Part shown: positions 11,301-23,383 of the stretch, one piece after another
Position numbering within the stretch: position 1 is the first letter of the stretch
Layout of the letters: each line of letters starts with the position of its first letter
The notes under the pieces: generated by a model
Told to the model about the DNA's origin: nothing
The model's database searches: none
The model's input: the letters and a program-made list of their open reading frames with translations, nothing else
Made by a program: the position numbers and the translations under genes
Source of the DNA: Phoronis ovalis
Lineage: Eukaryota > Phoronida > Phoronidae
DNA: 23,537 bases
Reading direction: 5' to 3'
Assembly: GCA_028565635.1 (NCBI GenBank)
Contig: JAOXYB010075499.1
Location: 1 to 23,537 of the forward strand

Positions 11301-14300
11301 TTCTATTTTTGTTTTCTTATATTATTTTAATAATTTCAAAATAAGTGATTATACTATTTTGATAATTTAGAATAATTTCATTTCCTTGTCATTAGGATGT
11401 CCGTTTCTAATGACGCAGTTAAGTTAAGCTTTTAGCTCTCCCAGGCAGTATTTTTAACCCTAAGGCTATCTTTCAATGATGAATTGTATTGTGCGTTTGT
11501 AATAAAATGATGCACAGCTTGTGTGTCAAATTGTGCTTACTTCATTGGACCGTGATATACATAACATGCTAAAAATAATAGTAATTATAAAAACACATCC
11601 ATCTGTGATAAGAAGGATATATTTACTTCAGGAATCATTAATTAGAAGCCACGTTTTGTATTGTCATAGATCTCTATATAAGCCAGTTGCTTTTAGGATC
11701 CCTCATTATCAAACTAGGTAACACTTGTTTGAGCACAGAAAAGACATATATTACACGCTAAGAACAAGTTATTTGATTGAATCAGCAATATGCATTTTGC
11801 TGTTATTTTATTGGTGACTATATCTATGGCTGCTAAAGTCTTTGCAGCTCCGAACATAATCTTCATTATGGCAGATGACTTAGGTGAGATGTTTGATTTA
11901 GTAACCATTTCAGTTATATTTATTTTCAATGTTTCTGTTACGAAGGGATATTGAGATTTCTAACTACTCTATGGTTTAATTCAGTAATTATTTTAAGCTT
12001 TTTACCCGAAACAACAAATTCACAAGATAACTCAGGCGATTTCTTAGAAAATGATATATAATAAATTTGTACTGGGCACGATTAAAGTTTTATACAGTCT
12101 GAAAACCTTGAGCTATCAAGATAAGAAACAAGGATGGTTGGATTTAGACTTATTCATATTATGACTAACTGTAGTTGTCCATTGTTATCATCTTTATATG
12201 TTTTTAGTATCATTCCTCACAGCACGTGTACTGGAAAAGCGTTATGAAATTATTTTTTATTATGTCGCATGTGCGGTAGTATTTTACAGCAATATAAGTT
12301 ACATTTCCAATATCATTGGAACATGCACATGTACCCTTTCAAACCATTTTGAGCAGAGGAAAAATAGAATAAATGTGCTTTTCTCTAAACCTCCTGTGGA
12401 AAAAGAGATCACAAGTAATATATGAACGAATTATATTATAACCAACAAAAAATTACTGAAATATCGGTTTTTGATGAACATTTTCTTATGATGTTATTTC
12501 TATATGATAACCATATAATCTATCTAATAATATATTACCTATGAGTTTATGTGAAGTGTATTACCGCGTTTCCTATAGGTTTTAACGACGTGGGTTACAA
12601 TAACGACTATATGATCACGCCGAACATAGACAGTCTGGCTGAAGAAGGAGTTAAACTTGGCTTTAACTACATGCAACCACTTTGCTCCCCGTAAGTAAAA
12701 ATAAGGCAGACAGTCAAAATAGCACATCGGTTACAGTTATATCGAATATTTTTTACCAGTAATTATAACAAAGTTTTAATCTATATATCCAGAATAAATT
12801 AAGGAAAAAGAATTAAACTTTTCACTAACGAAATATCCTAGTACCATCATGATACATGTGTGTGCACTGGATGCAGCTTATTTTCGTATTTAAGGTCAAG
12901 ATCTGCTGTCATGTCTGGAAAATACCCGTTCAGAACAGGATTGCAGGTACACATTATACATTTTGTTATATAAATTTATTGATTGCTTGCTTTCGAGTTG
13001 TGTATAAGCGCCTGTTTACTAAATTTTTGACGTGATAAATTTAAAGGTGCTTGTGTAAAAAAAACAAAATAGCTATGTCACGAATAAAATTTTTTTTTTC
13101 TAAATAATAATCTAAGAATCAGATATTATACAAAATTTCAGCATGGAGTGATTGGTAGTCTTCAACCGGTTTGCCTAAACACAAGTCTCGATATTCTTCC
13201 GCTGAAATTGAAAAGTCTTAATTACTCCACTCACTTGGTTGGGAAGTAAGTAGTAACCATAGTTTGATAGTTCATTGAAACAAAAACATTATGGTGTATT
13301 ACCACAAAACATACTTTTAGTCAGTTAATAAACATCATAAAGAACAGGTTATACTGTCAAAGTCCTTGACCTTGCCCTTATGGTGACATCAAGCTCCTCT
13401 GATCTTTCTAGTGATGGATTTTTAATTGATGATTTATTTAATACGTAAATTTTGGCCGTTTTTTTTTTTGCTATATCTATATGTGCGTCTGTCTGTAATC
13501 GTTTACTTTAATTATAATTCAAATAAATTCTCTAGGTGGCATCTTGGATACTGTGAAACTGATTGTCTGCCCAATCATCGTGGGTTTGATTCATTTTACG
13601 GTTTATATAATGGTGGATCTGGCCATTATGATCACGAGGTGCTGGGTGCATTAGATCTCCATGATGACGACGTTAGCGATTCTGGCCAAGATGGCGTGTA
13701 CTCTACCGTAAGTAACTTTAATTTTGAAAAAGCTACCTGTGCTTTCAGTATAATACACTTGCTTTAATCTAGAATATATATCCTAGGTTTTAAGAATGAA
13801 CAATAAATGCATTTCTTGTTTCAGGATCTGTTTACGGACAAAGTAATCGATATCATCGAGAACCATGATACAGATTACCCACTGTTTGTTGATCTGGCCT
13901 ATCAAGCTCCACATTCGCCACTTGAGGTAAGCTTCATCCATAAACTGATGTCTGACAATAAATAAATTGTATTTTTCAATTCACAACCAAGTGAATAATT
14001 TGAGAACTGCCATTCCGTACATGGCATCATCTTCAATTGAACATTTTATATTGCACTGCTACTTCAAGACATTTTGGAGCTACCTGTTTACCGTGTAATA
14101 GCAGGATGCACGATTTAAGAACGTTACTATTCAAGTTAGCTAACGTATTATACATGTGTTCGCAAATACTGTTTTGGGACCACACTTTACATTTTTGCAC
14201 ATGACACTTAGAGTTATAAGAACATTTTTTTTTATTTTATAGCCATAGTTCTCACTATATTGCAGGTGAATAGTTCATATCTTGATTTGTATCCAACTGT

Positions 14301-16844
14301 AAACAACACTTACGGGAGACAGACCTATATGGCCATGGTAACAGCTTTGGATGAGGGGATCGGTAAAATTGTCGATGCTCTTAAAGCTAAGAATATTTAT
14401 GACAATACCCTCATAATTTTCACATCAGACGTGAGTTATATCCTTAATTTTTAGTAGTGCTTTGGCTTGTTATGTAATCTTAGTTTGAAATAAAATTTCG
14501 AAGGTAAACATCAGAGGTATAATAATATTTCTGACGCTCTGTAGTTACGGATTTTTTTTTACCCAAGTATAGTATTGCATATATAATAAAGATTTCTCAG
14601 AAAATAACACAATGAATTAAATTCGAGATCCAATCCTTGGACTCCAATTAACTGTATAATATTATTTTGTCAACTGTTTTGTTTTCAGAATGGTGGAGAT
14701 AAGGATGAAGGTGGTAATAATTATCCCCTGAGAGGCCGTAAAGGTTTGCTGTATGAGGGAGGTACTCGTGTACCAGCATTTGTTAGTGGTGCAGGTCTAA
14801 CTGTGACCAACTACACTAACAACGGGTAGGTAGAAGAGTTGAAATTTCAAGGAACATCTGTGTCACTAACACGAAATAAAAATATCTTTAAAAATGTGTT
14901 TCACTCGTTAACTTTGACAGTTTTAGAATGTACTGAACTGATTATTTTACCTTGGGAAGACGAGAAATATGTAGTCAATTGTCTTACAGTTGCATGGTAT
15001 CTGCTGCCCTCAAAGCTGTTGTGTATAAAATTATAGTCAAAATAAAGTATTGTAAAGTTTGACTGTACAGAAATGTTCATGCACTTATAAAAAATCATAA
15101 TCCCAAAGACAAAATTCAGACACATTCGTAATTAATTGTAAATTTGTTTTTCTGCTAAAAGGCAACTAAGAAAAGAATTAACAGTGCAATAAGTCACATT
15201 ACTCAACCTGGTAGCATGTATTTTTAATCTCATCTTTTTTCCCTGCTTTTAGAATTATGCACGCTGTCGACTGGTATGCAACTATTGTCGGGTTAGCTGG
15301 AGGCTCAACATGTAAGCATACAGTAATTAATTTACAGTTGATCCAGCCAATTACTGTTTAGAGATAATACACACAAAAAATGTGCTTAACATATCAGCAT
15401 AATTTCAGCGAGAAGAAATATATATACCTTCAGTACTAGAAGAAATATGTTATAATTCATGTTTCGCTATATTTTCATAAAGATGTTATGTATAGAACAG
15501 ATCAAGTGATGCTATTATGTGAATAGTAATGACGACAACATAAATATTTGCAATACATAAACGGACTTTCAAATATATTTAATGTCCATGGCGGTTATAT
15601 CAACATGCTGCTTTTATAAGTAGATAATCATATGCTTGTATATCTGCAATTTTGATATTTTCTAGCCGGTATTGATGGTGTGGATAACAGTAATATGATC
15701 CTAAACGGCGGTGCCTCACTCAGAACACAAATGGTATATAACCTTGATAACGCCATCTCAAACGCGTTTGGCTATAAGGGTGCAATTAGGTATGTAACAC
15801 AACTGAAACCTTCCATTTACATCCCGGCCGAATTCGTAAAGAGGGTAAAGACAGTAAAGTGATATATATTTGCACACGACTTTATTTACAACATGTAGGT
15901 TAATAATTTCGAGTAGCACTGTGATTTGTCGTACTTGATAAAAGTTCTACTTTTTCTTTTTTCCTAAATCGACCCTTTAGCTGTATTTATTCATTCATTT
16001 TAACATTTTATGAAATACTAGTTTTTTTCATTACACGATGCACTACATTGCGTAGCAAAAAAAGTATTTTATTAAATGTTGCTTAGTGAAGTAGTTTTTT
16101 TGCAAAATAGTGATGTAAACCATTTCTTATTCTGTCCTGCCAGAGTTTATTTATAGTCCAGTAAGCAAAGCAAGTCAACATGATGGAAAAAATATTATAC
16201 AACCTTTCACGCTGGCAAAATATATGTATTTCTTGATTATTAACGTGTATTAATTTTTTCAGAGACGGAAAGTGGAAATTGATCATAGGTAGAGTTCAAG
16301 GCGGATGGTATGCACCAGATGAACAACCGGCAATAGTGGATGATGAACCACGTCGAAGCACTTACCAGTCCAGGCAACTATTTGATCTTGACAGTAAGTA
16401 ACAAACGCAGTACGGTGACAGCTGATCGATATTCACTTTGTTATTTTAAATATACCATATATACAGATATAACTATAATTTTTACCGAAATATGATTCAT
16501 GGTACTATATCACTTAAATGGTACTCCTGCACATGGATATAGGTATTATCCAAGAATACTTACTCCAAGAATACGCACACTAATGCGTTGTAGAGGTAAT
16601 GTGGTGCATAAAACACGAATCATACACATGTACGCGTGATCAATACCTTGCTGTTTAATATATTTCAGCTGACCCTTATGAGGAATTCAACGTTGTCAGC
16701 AGTTATCAATCCATAGCAAGTGACTTGAGAGATATTCTCGACGCCCATCTAAACAATGACGCAGTGACGCCTCTTGATCCCGCTAATGACCCCGCAGGTG
16801 ATCCAAGTAATTTTGGCGATGAATATAGCACCGGCTGGTGTTAA
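8378..16844 (+). CDS. arylsulfatase B-like sulfatase, 12 exons (exon 1a form)
   Basis: A type I sulfatase that hydrolyses sulfate esters; closest in motif layout to arylsulfatase B (N-acetylgalactosamine-4-sulfatase), though its substrate is unknown. Exons: 8378-8474, 12579-12690, 12895-12946, 13142-13245, 13536-13707, 13825-13926, 14266-14430, 14689-14825, 15253-15311, 15666-15789, 16263-16393 and 16669-16844. They give 476 residues with compatible phases. A signal peptide ([19 protein letters not shown]) precedes the metal-binding [10 protein letters not shown]. Cys68 in CSPSR is the residue converted to formylglycine, with the codon for P split across the exon 2/3 border. Other active-site residues are present: K122 and H124 in GKWHLG, H209 in QAPHSP, D268 and N269 at SD/NGG, and K286 in RKG. 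Human ARSB is about 50 residues longer. The protein is predicted to be secreted or lysosomal and active. A second first exon at 11790 gives an alternative start. Confidence 0.9.
8475..11674. other. long AT-rich first-intron segment, no exon recognised
   Basis: This 3.2-kb stretch separates first exon 1a from the promoter of first exon 1b. I see no sulfatase exon, RNA gene or transposon with clear ends. Translated frames are short and stop-rich. It contains a 13-base direct repeat (AATGACGCAGTTA at 11166-11178 and 11409-11421) with related flanks, and a short duplication of ATACTGGTGT near 10686-10712. If exon 1a is the relic of an older full copy, its other exons have been lost from here. Confidence 0.55.
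11675..11682 (+). promoter_or_regulatory. TATA box for alternative exon 1b
   Basis: TATATAAG lies 115 bases before the exon 1b ATG. A transcription start about 30 bases downstream, near CCTCATTATC (about 11700-11710), would leave a 5' UTR of about 85 bases. The surrounding 100 bases align with the region before exon 1a. Confidence 0.6.
11790..11883 (+). CDS. alternative first exon 1b of the arylsulfatase gene
   Basis: The exon encodes [19 protein letters not shown], a signal peptide, followed by [12 protein letters not shown]. It ends at GATGACTTAG/gtgagat, the same donor and phase (1) as exon 1a, so it splices in frame to exon 2 at 12579 and gives a 475-residue protein. It differs from exon 1a by scattered substitutions and one codon fewer, mostly in the signal peptide. 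The mature enzymes made from 1a and 1b would be almost identical. Its nearby TATA box and much shorter intron (about 0.7 kb versus 4.1 kb) suggest this may be the main start. Confidence 0.85.
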
Positions 16845-17831
16845 ACTTATGACAGCAAGAGCACATCAAATCAATATGCTGATTATGACAAGACCTATGA
16901 TAACGCATAGAATTAATGGAAAATAAAAAATGCATGCATTTACACTTATGTTTCTCGTTTTGAAGTGTTAAGCCTTATAACGATGATTTCAATACATGCT
17001 AAACGGCCTATAAAATAAATTTATTTTACAAAATTGCATTAACTACGAACTAACTAAAGTAACGCTAAGTCATTGCCTATCTGTTCCGCGGATCTGTTCT
17101 ATGTAACAAATGTTTTTCTACAGTACATATCAATGTCTTTATGCACCTTTTTTGTAAAAGTCCCGTAAGAGACATGTTTAGATGTGACTGGCTAATATTT
17201 CGACTCACATCAAGATTACAGTTCATCTAGTTAAGCATGTATGCGTGCGTTCCCACCGAATGCAGGACACAGTTCTAACTATGAAGTATCGAATCGGACC
17301 TCTCGTGGCAAGAATCCTAATCTGGTAAAACATCAACAGAACCGAGCTACAACAGTCGATATATTTTTAAAACATAGAATGGTGTTTTAACATTTAAAAA
17401 TGAATGATGGAACAACAGAGCTTGTGATGCAAATAACTTGTATTAATGCAATTTTGTATTTTTCAAACTTCTGCCATGAACTGTCTTTCAAGTTGTGCCT
17501 CTAAGGTATATGAAGAAATGTAACTGTCTTCCTATTGCTTGATTAAACTTAATTGTATGCTCATCAGTGGTTCTTTTTCACTTTTCAACAAACTAAGGAA
17601 AATGTTTCAAAACATAACAACAACTATTGTCAGTGTACATAACATTTCCTGTTACTAGTAGTATATCGTCCACAGGTCATAGAGCTCCAAGAATTGCATG
17701 TCCATTATATAAAAATTAAACTTGTCGGAACGTCATATAAATTATAATTCGTATACTATAACATACTTGGTAACAATATGTTTGTATGTCATTTAGAAAC
17801 TAGCATGATAAACTGTCCTTCTCTCTCCAAA
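16845..17831. other. tail-to-tail intergenic spacer of the sulfatase pair
   Basis: About 1 kb of AT-rich sequence lies between the stop codons of two convergent arylsulfatase genes. It carries 3' UTR and poly(A) signals of both. No ORF, RNA gene or repeat with definable ends was seen. Confidence 0.6.
16922..16927 (+). terminator. poly(A) signal of plus-strand arylsulfatase
   Basis: AATAAA lies 78 bases after the TAA stop at 16842-16844, a normal distance for the mRNA 3' end. Confidence 0.55.
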
Positions 17832-17837
17832 TTTATT
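17832..17837 (-). terminator. poly(A) signal of minus-strand arylsulfatase
   Basis: On the minus strand AATAAA begins 23 bases beyond the TAG stop at 17862-17860. This would give a very short 3' UTR, so a later signal may be used instead. Confidence 0.4.
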
Positions 17838-17859
17838 TTTTTCACTAAATTAATAGTTA

Positions 17860-20800
17860 CTAACACCACCCGGGACTGTATACATTTCCAAAGTTTCTGG
17901 GGTTTGCACGATCATCATCAGCCGGAACCGTTGGAGTAACAGCTTCCTTGTAGTACTTATCCATCTTCGCTTTTAGTTCTCTTCCCTTCGAAGGGTTGCT
18001 TTTGAACAAGTTATTTTTCTCGTAGGGGTCATCTGTAACAGAATGTGTTATAGTACAGTAGTAATTTTTTTTTAATAACTTAATTTCTTTTGACCTTTAA
18101 TGGAGCTAATTAGATTTGTACAGATTGGCACACATTATATATCATATCTGATAACAGAATAGCTGAAACAGGTAACTACAACACTACATTAAAGATTCCA
18201 TTTACCTTTTAGATTAAAGAGTTGCCGTGGACCTCTACTGCTTGCCTCTTCACCTTTGAAATCCGAGCCAAATTCTGGCGGAGGGTACCAACCGGCGTTT
18301 CTAGCATAATTCCCAAGTATCAACTTGTAATCTCCGACTCTATAAAATGTTATCGGTAATTACAATGTACGTCAAAGAAACATTTAAGAAAGAGAGTAAT
18401 CTCAGAGGATCGATACACCCAGTTTCTATAAAGCCTTGTTCTTATTCGCTAATTGTAAATCGGATTGGCAATGTAATACCTGTGTACCTTATTGCTCCAG
18501 TGTATCCAAGTGGTGAGGTTCTTGCCCCAGCTTCTACATAATTATCTAGGTTGTAAATCAACTCTGTACGTTTTGATGGCGTTCCTTTCAACAACATATC
18601 ACTTTGATCGACACCATCAACGCCTTTGTCTTATTTGATATAGAACAACAATAAAATTATGTTAATATTCAAAATAATAATCATAGCTAAGTAATTTCTC
18701 TTAGGGCCACTTACTATAATGCTAAAAGAGCACTTCACAATATCTACAAATAGTAAGACCAATGCGATTTAAAAAAGACGCCCTTTGGTCTTAATACTGC
18801 TTATGTACACTGGTATTTTCACTACCTTATGGTTTGCCTTTCGTGAAATAAGGAGTAGAAATATAAATACTAATACCTACAGCTCCTCCGGCCAGACCAA
18901 TAATGGTTGAGTACCAATCCACAACGTGCATCATTCTGTAAAAAATAATAAAAGAAAAAACATAAGCTTCATTATTTCAAGTACTTGTCTTTTATCGGTG
19001 ATAATAACCCAACTGTTGGTATATATTACTATCTTAGATAACAATACTACTGTCATTGTCATCGGTAACTTGGTTTTCAATTATAACCGCAAACATAATT
19101 TGTAAACTGCCCCTAACACGTCGATCTTGTTGTTTATCTACAATAACCCTGTATCGCGTCAAAAAGCTTAGAGGGGCAATTCAGTTTTCTACTCCCACCA
19201 TTTTGTTTTCAGAACAACAGCTCTGAAACATTGTCCTCGCCAACAGGGTCCAGTAACCCAAAGCATTTTATTTCTAAGGCAAATGTACAGCTTTGGAAGA
19301 TTTCCATTCTGTCAAATGTTAATATATTCGAAACGTTAACACAAAACATGCAATAACAGATCACATTCCTATTTAACTGTTAGCAAGATCCTATGAATGA
19401 TTTCATGAATTTATAGGAAATTCACATTTCATTTAAGGTAACAGAAGGAGGAAATATGTACTGTATATTACCCTGTATTTCTATAATTAGTTTTTATGAC
19501 AGCTTTTCCATGAACGAATGCTGGAATACGAGTACCACCTTCATACACAGTACCCTTTGTTCCGCGTAATGGATAATTGTTACCACTAGCCGAATCACCA
19601 CCATTCTACAAAAATACCGAAAGGGGCAATCTTTTATCGCAGCTTGTAGAACAAGTCATATTCCCCAAACGATACATATTTTTTTCATGCAAGACCTCAT
19701 ACCAAAATGTAACGGGTGAACAGACTGATAATAACAACACCAGATCACATCCCTGAGATTACAGCTGAAACGATTGATTACATGTTATAAGGAATGGATG
19801 TTTTTAGAATAATATAAGTTACACGTTCAGTTGTGGCATATAAAAGAGAAGAAAATGTACCTGTATATACCTCGAGTGATACTTACATCGGAGCTAAATA
19901 TGATAAGAGTGTTGTCATAGATGCCCTTCGCTTTAAGTGCTTTCACAATGTTACCAATTCCTTGATCCATTGCTGTTACCATCGCCATATATTGTTTTCT
20001 GTTTGTACTGGTGACATTCGGATAGTATTTCAAATAATCATCCGGTACCTAACAATAAAGCAGTCGTGCATTTAAGTTATACAAAGAAGACCGAATATAG
20101 TACAATTAGGTACAAGACCACACAAATACACTCGGATGCATTCCTAAATGTTTTGTAGTTGCGTTTGTGTGACAGTGTTACATTGACACAGCAGGTAAAT
20201 GTGAATTGATTTGAATGGATATTTACCCATAGATATTGTTTTATCGTGGGAAAATGTGTGACTGTTACGTTCCATCGGCAATGCAAGGTCATCTAGCAAT
20301 AATATGTCTCAGCATGAACATTTTTCACCACTTAACATCTTCAAGATACTTGTCGATAGCTCCGTTACTATGCGTTTAAAGCTCGATTGCTGGCTTATTT
20401 CTGATATATGCGACTAACACAACATACAGCAAAACACAAAAAAACATTAAACCCATTTTTCACAAAACATATTTTACCGACAGATGAAGTCCCTAATTCT
20501 TTATTGCAACTCACCTGAATTGGGGAATGTGGTGCTTGATACGATAAGTCTATGAAGAGGGGTTTGCTAGCATCGTGCTTGTCGATATATTCAATTGCTT
20601 TGTCAGTGAAAAGATGCTGTAAGGAGAAACAAGCAAGGAATTGAGCTTCCTGCACATTTCGGGTCATGTGATAAAAATTATCAATTATTTTGGTTACTTA
20701 AAAACCCTTCTTCTGTAATACCGCGCTATGCGTACAATTACTAAATATACTGCAACATATACATTTCCAACGATGCATGTTTATACTTGCACACCATCTC

Positions 20801-22768
20801 TAGTACAACCATCTGTTACGTTCGCATTGGATCTTCTATACTGTATATTGGATGTATGAGGTGAATATTGACAAGCTTCAAAATGAGCAAGTTTGGATCA
20901 CAGACAGTTAGATAATAAAAAATAGTTTATCGTCAAATTACCGTAGAATAGACATTTGTCTCTGTTCTGACCGGCTTTCCGTTGTCATGAAGGTCCAGAA
21001 ATCGACCAGACGTATGTTTATAATGGTCTCCACCGCCATTATAGAACCCGAAGAAAGTATCGAATCCACGTTTATTGGGTAAACAGTCTTCTTTGCAAAA
21101 TCCAAGATGCCACCTTTTTTAGCAAAATTTACAAAATAAAATACTTTTTAATATTATGTAAAATTTTGTAGGTCCGAGTAAATTGACGAGTACACTTACA
21201 AGTACATGCGACAGACTATAGTTCTATATCGAAGTCAATATACAATTAGTGGTTTTCGCATTAGAATCAAGTTAACGGCAGTATTATATTTTATGAATAT
21301 ACTTGCAGGAATACTTTTGGCAAAGTAATCACTGCTGTTCATATATACAATGAGAACTTGCATATACATGAAATGCTTGTCATGGGACTTGACCTGGAGG
21401 TCGCATGTACCGTACTTACTTTCCAATCAAATGGGTAGAATATCCTAGTTCCTTTAACTTCTGGGGTAATATTTTCAGGTCGAGAGGCAGACACAGAGGT
21501 TGGCTAGAACCTATAGTACCATGCTACAAGAACGATATATAGTTGAATGACATAACCTATCGAATTTTCATCAATGAAGCTACAATTAAGGCTTTAAACG
21601 TGTTTGTTGTGACAATTAACTGGAATGTATTGTTATCATCACACATTACGGTACATTTCTGATTGAAAACTTTACAATAATCCAAGTATTTTGTATAGAT
21701 TTTAATAATTTTCCTATAGCATGCAGTAAATAAAATTCTATCACATATTACCTGAAGTCCTGTTCTAAAGGGAAATTTGCCAGACATAAGGGCACTTCTT
21801 GAACTAAATGGAAAAATAAATAAGTTAATAAAAGTAATAATAAAAAATTAGAAGAATACTGTATATACGGAAAGCAGGTATATATTGCCAGGTGTGTAAC
21901 GAAATGTCTAGGTTGCTTCGTTATAGCTGCTCAAAGCAGATTTCCTTCCACTTAACGTTATATTTAACACAATCCCATGTACATTGTACAATGCTGGGGA
22001 AATTATCTATTCATACAATAACTATGCTAATGGAATACTGAAAGTATCAGAACCAGTCCTTATCGCTCATACTTACGGTGTGCATACCGGTTGCATGTAA
22101 GACTGGTCAACAATGACGCCATTCTTGGCTAAGTTATCCATGTTCGGGGTAACCATGTTAGGATTGTTAAATCCGACATCATTAAAACCTAACAAGATTT
22201 GAAATACACATATTTTTATTTCAATCGTAAACCTATGTGTATTTTTTTAAGTTGCGTGATTAAAATCTATGTTATTTTATATTAATGTATACACCAACAG
22301 TAGTAATGCCATTCCGCCATTTAATTTACGTTACATTGAGGCTCTATATATAGATCGCCATTGCAACTACATAGCCCAAATTTATATTAATATATAATAT
22401 TTATTTAAATTTTGAAATAGAAGCAGAAAATAAAAGTGAACAATATTTTTTATTTATTTTTCTTATTATGGTTTTCTATTCTTAGTCGGAATTATAGGTT
22501 CACATTATGAACATTTAAACGAAACAATCTCATTGTAGTACATCTAACTTCTGATGCTATTTGACCAAGCAAAATAACCTGTTGTCTCAGTTTAGACAGT
22601 ATAACATTCTCCACCATCGTTACACTTATGTTACTGATTTGATTAGCCTGTAAATATGTACCTACCTAAGTCATCAGCAATTATAAACACAATGTTCGGC
22701 TGCAAGCTCACAGAAACCGTTACACATGTTGCGAAAAACGATAGAAGTAGGATCGGTGACTTCTCCAT
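17860..22768 (-). CDS. arylsulfatase B-like sulfatase, 12 exons (second copy)
   Basis: A sulfate-ester hydrolase of the arylsulfatase B type, encoded on the minus strand. Exons: 22768-22666, 22188-22077, 21803-21752, 21523-21420, 21113-20942, 20616-20515, 20048-19887, 19605-19472, 18935-18877, 18629-18488, 18339-18206 and 18032-17860. They sum to 1449 bases, 482 residues plus TAG. The start is the ATG of [20 protein letters not shown], a signal peptide, followed by [11 protein letters not shown]. Cys70 in CTPSR is the formylglycine site. K124 and H126 (GKWHLG), H211 (QAPHSP), D269 and N270 (SSD/NGG) and K286 (GTKG) complete the active site. Exons 2-6 and 9 have exactly the same lengths as in the plus-strand gene and all intron phases agree, so both descend from one gene. 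At the exon 9 end, the donor at 18877 (GTAG/gtatta) was chosen over GCT/gtaggt because only it keeps the frame. Substrate unknown. Confidence 0.92.
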
Positions 22769-22813
22769 TGCACAGCAGTAGTAATCTCTACATCTTATTT
22801 CTAGTTATCAACG

Positions 22814-22821
22814 CTTAAATA
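22814..22821 (-). promoter_or_regulatory. possible TATA-like box of minus-strand arylsulfatase
   Basis: On the minus strand TATTTAAG lies 46-53 bases before the ATG. If used, the 5' UTR would be only about 20 bases. It is the best candidate I see in the 300 bases upstream, but weak. Confidence 0.3.
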
Positions 22822-23383
22822 CGTGATACGAATTGAATGCCTGGAGGTTTAATCACCGTGTAGAAAAGCATGTGAAGAGAAATAGTAGGAGGCTGAGGTT
22901 AATATCTGGGTGATGCTAGAACTGTCAGGCAAATGACGGTATAAAATTGCACCAGTCAAACGTAGTGAAATCACAGATAAGGTTGATGATAAGTTGCTCT
23001 GGCAAAGTCATAATGTAACTGTTGTTTTATTAGTATGTAATACTAAAACCGAGCAAAATTATTGTTTAAGCCTCTGATACCAATGGCCTCCATTTCCAGG
23101 AATTAGATCAACATGGAAAATCAAAAGCCAAGTAGCGCCCATCAGTTTTTGTGGCAATAAACGCCCAAACGTGCTTGGTTTCCGCCGCTATAACAGCATT
23201 CAAGGCATTTTCCATCGCACAATACAGGCCACATGGATTCAGTGTCTGCAGTTATAAAACTGACTTCGTGCGTGCGGATTTTGCTATTTATCTACATTTT
23301 AAAAACACTAATTAACGCTGAAAGGGTCGTTGCCGTAAGGGATACTACAGAAGTGTACTCAGGGTACAACTTCCGCAAGGCGG
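22822..23383. other. upstream flank of the minus-strand sulfatase, no gene recognised
   Basis: This holds the likely promoter region of the sulfatase gene and then unassigned sequence. A 35-codon minus-strand frame (about 23113-23220, starting MENALNAVIAAETKHVWAFI) is open but too short to call. The block from 23090 to 23340 is slightly richer in GC than the gene introns and could be repeat-derived. Confidence 0.5.

Noticed and set aside
23113-23220. 35-codon minus-strand ORF starting MENALNAVIAAETKHVWAFI
   Set aside because: Too short, with no splice context or recognisable family; possibly repeat-derived.
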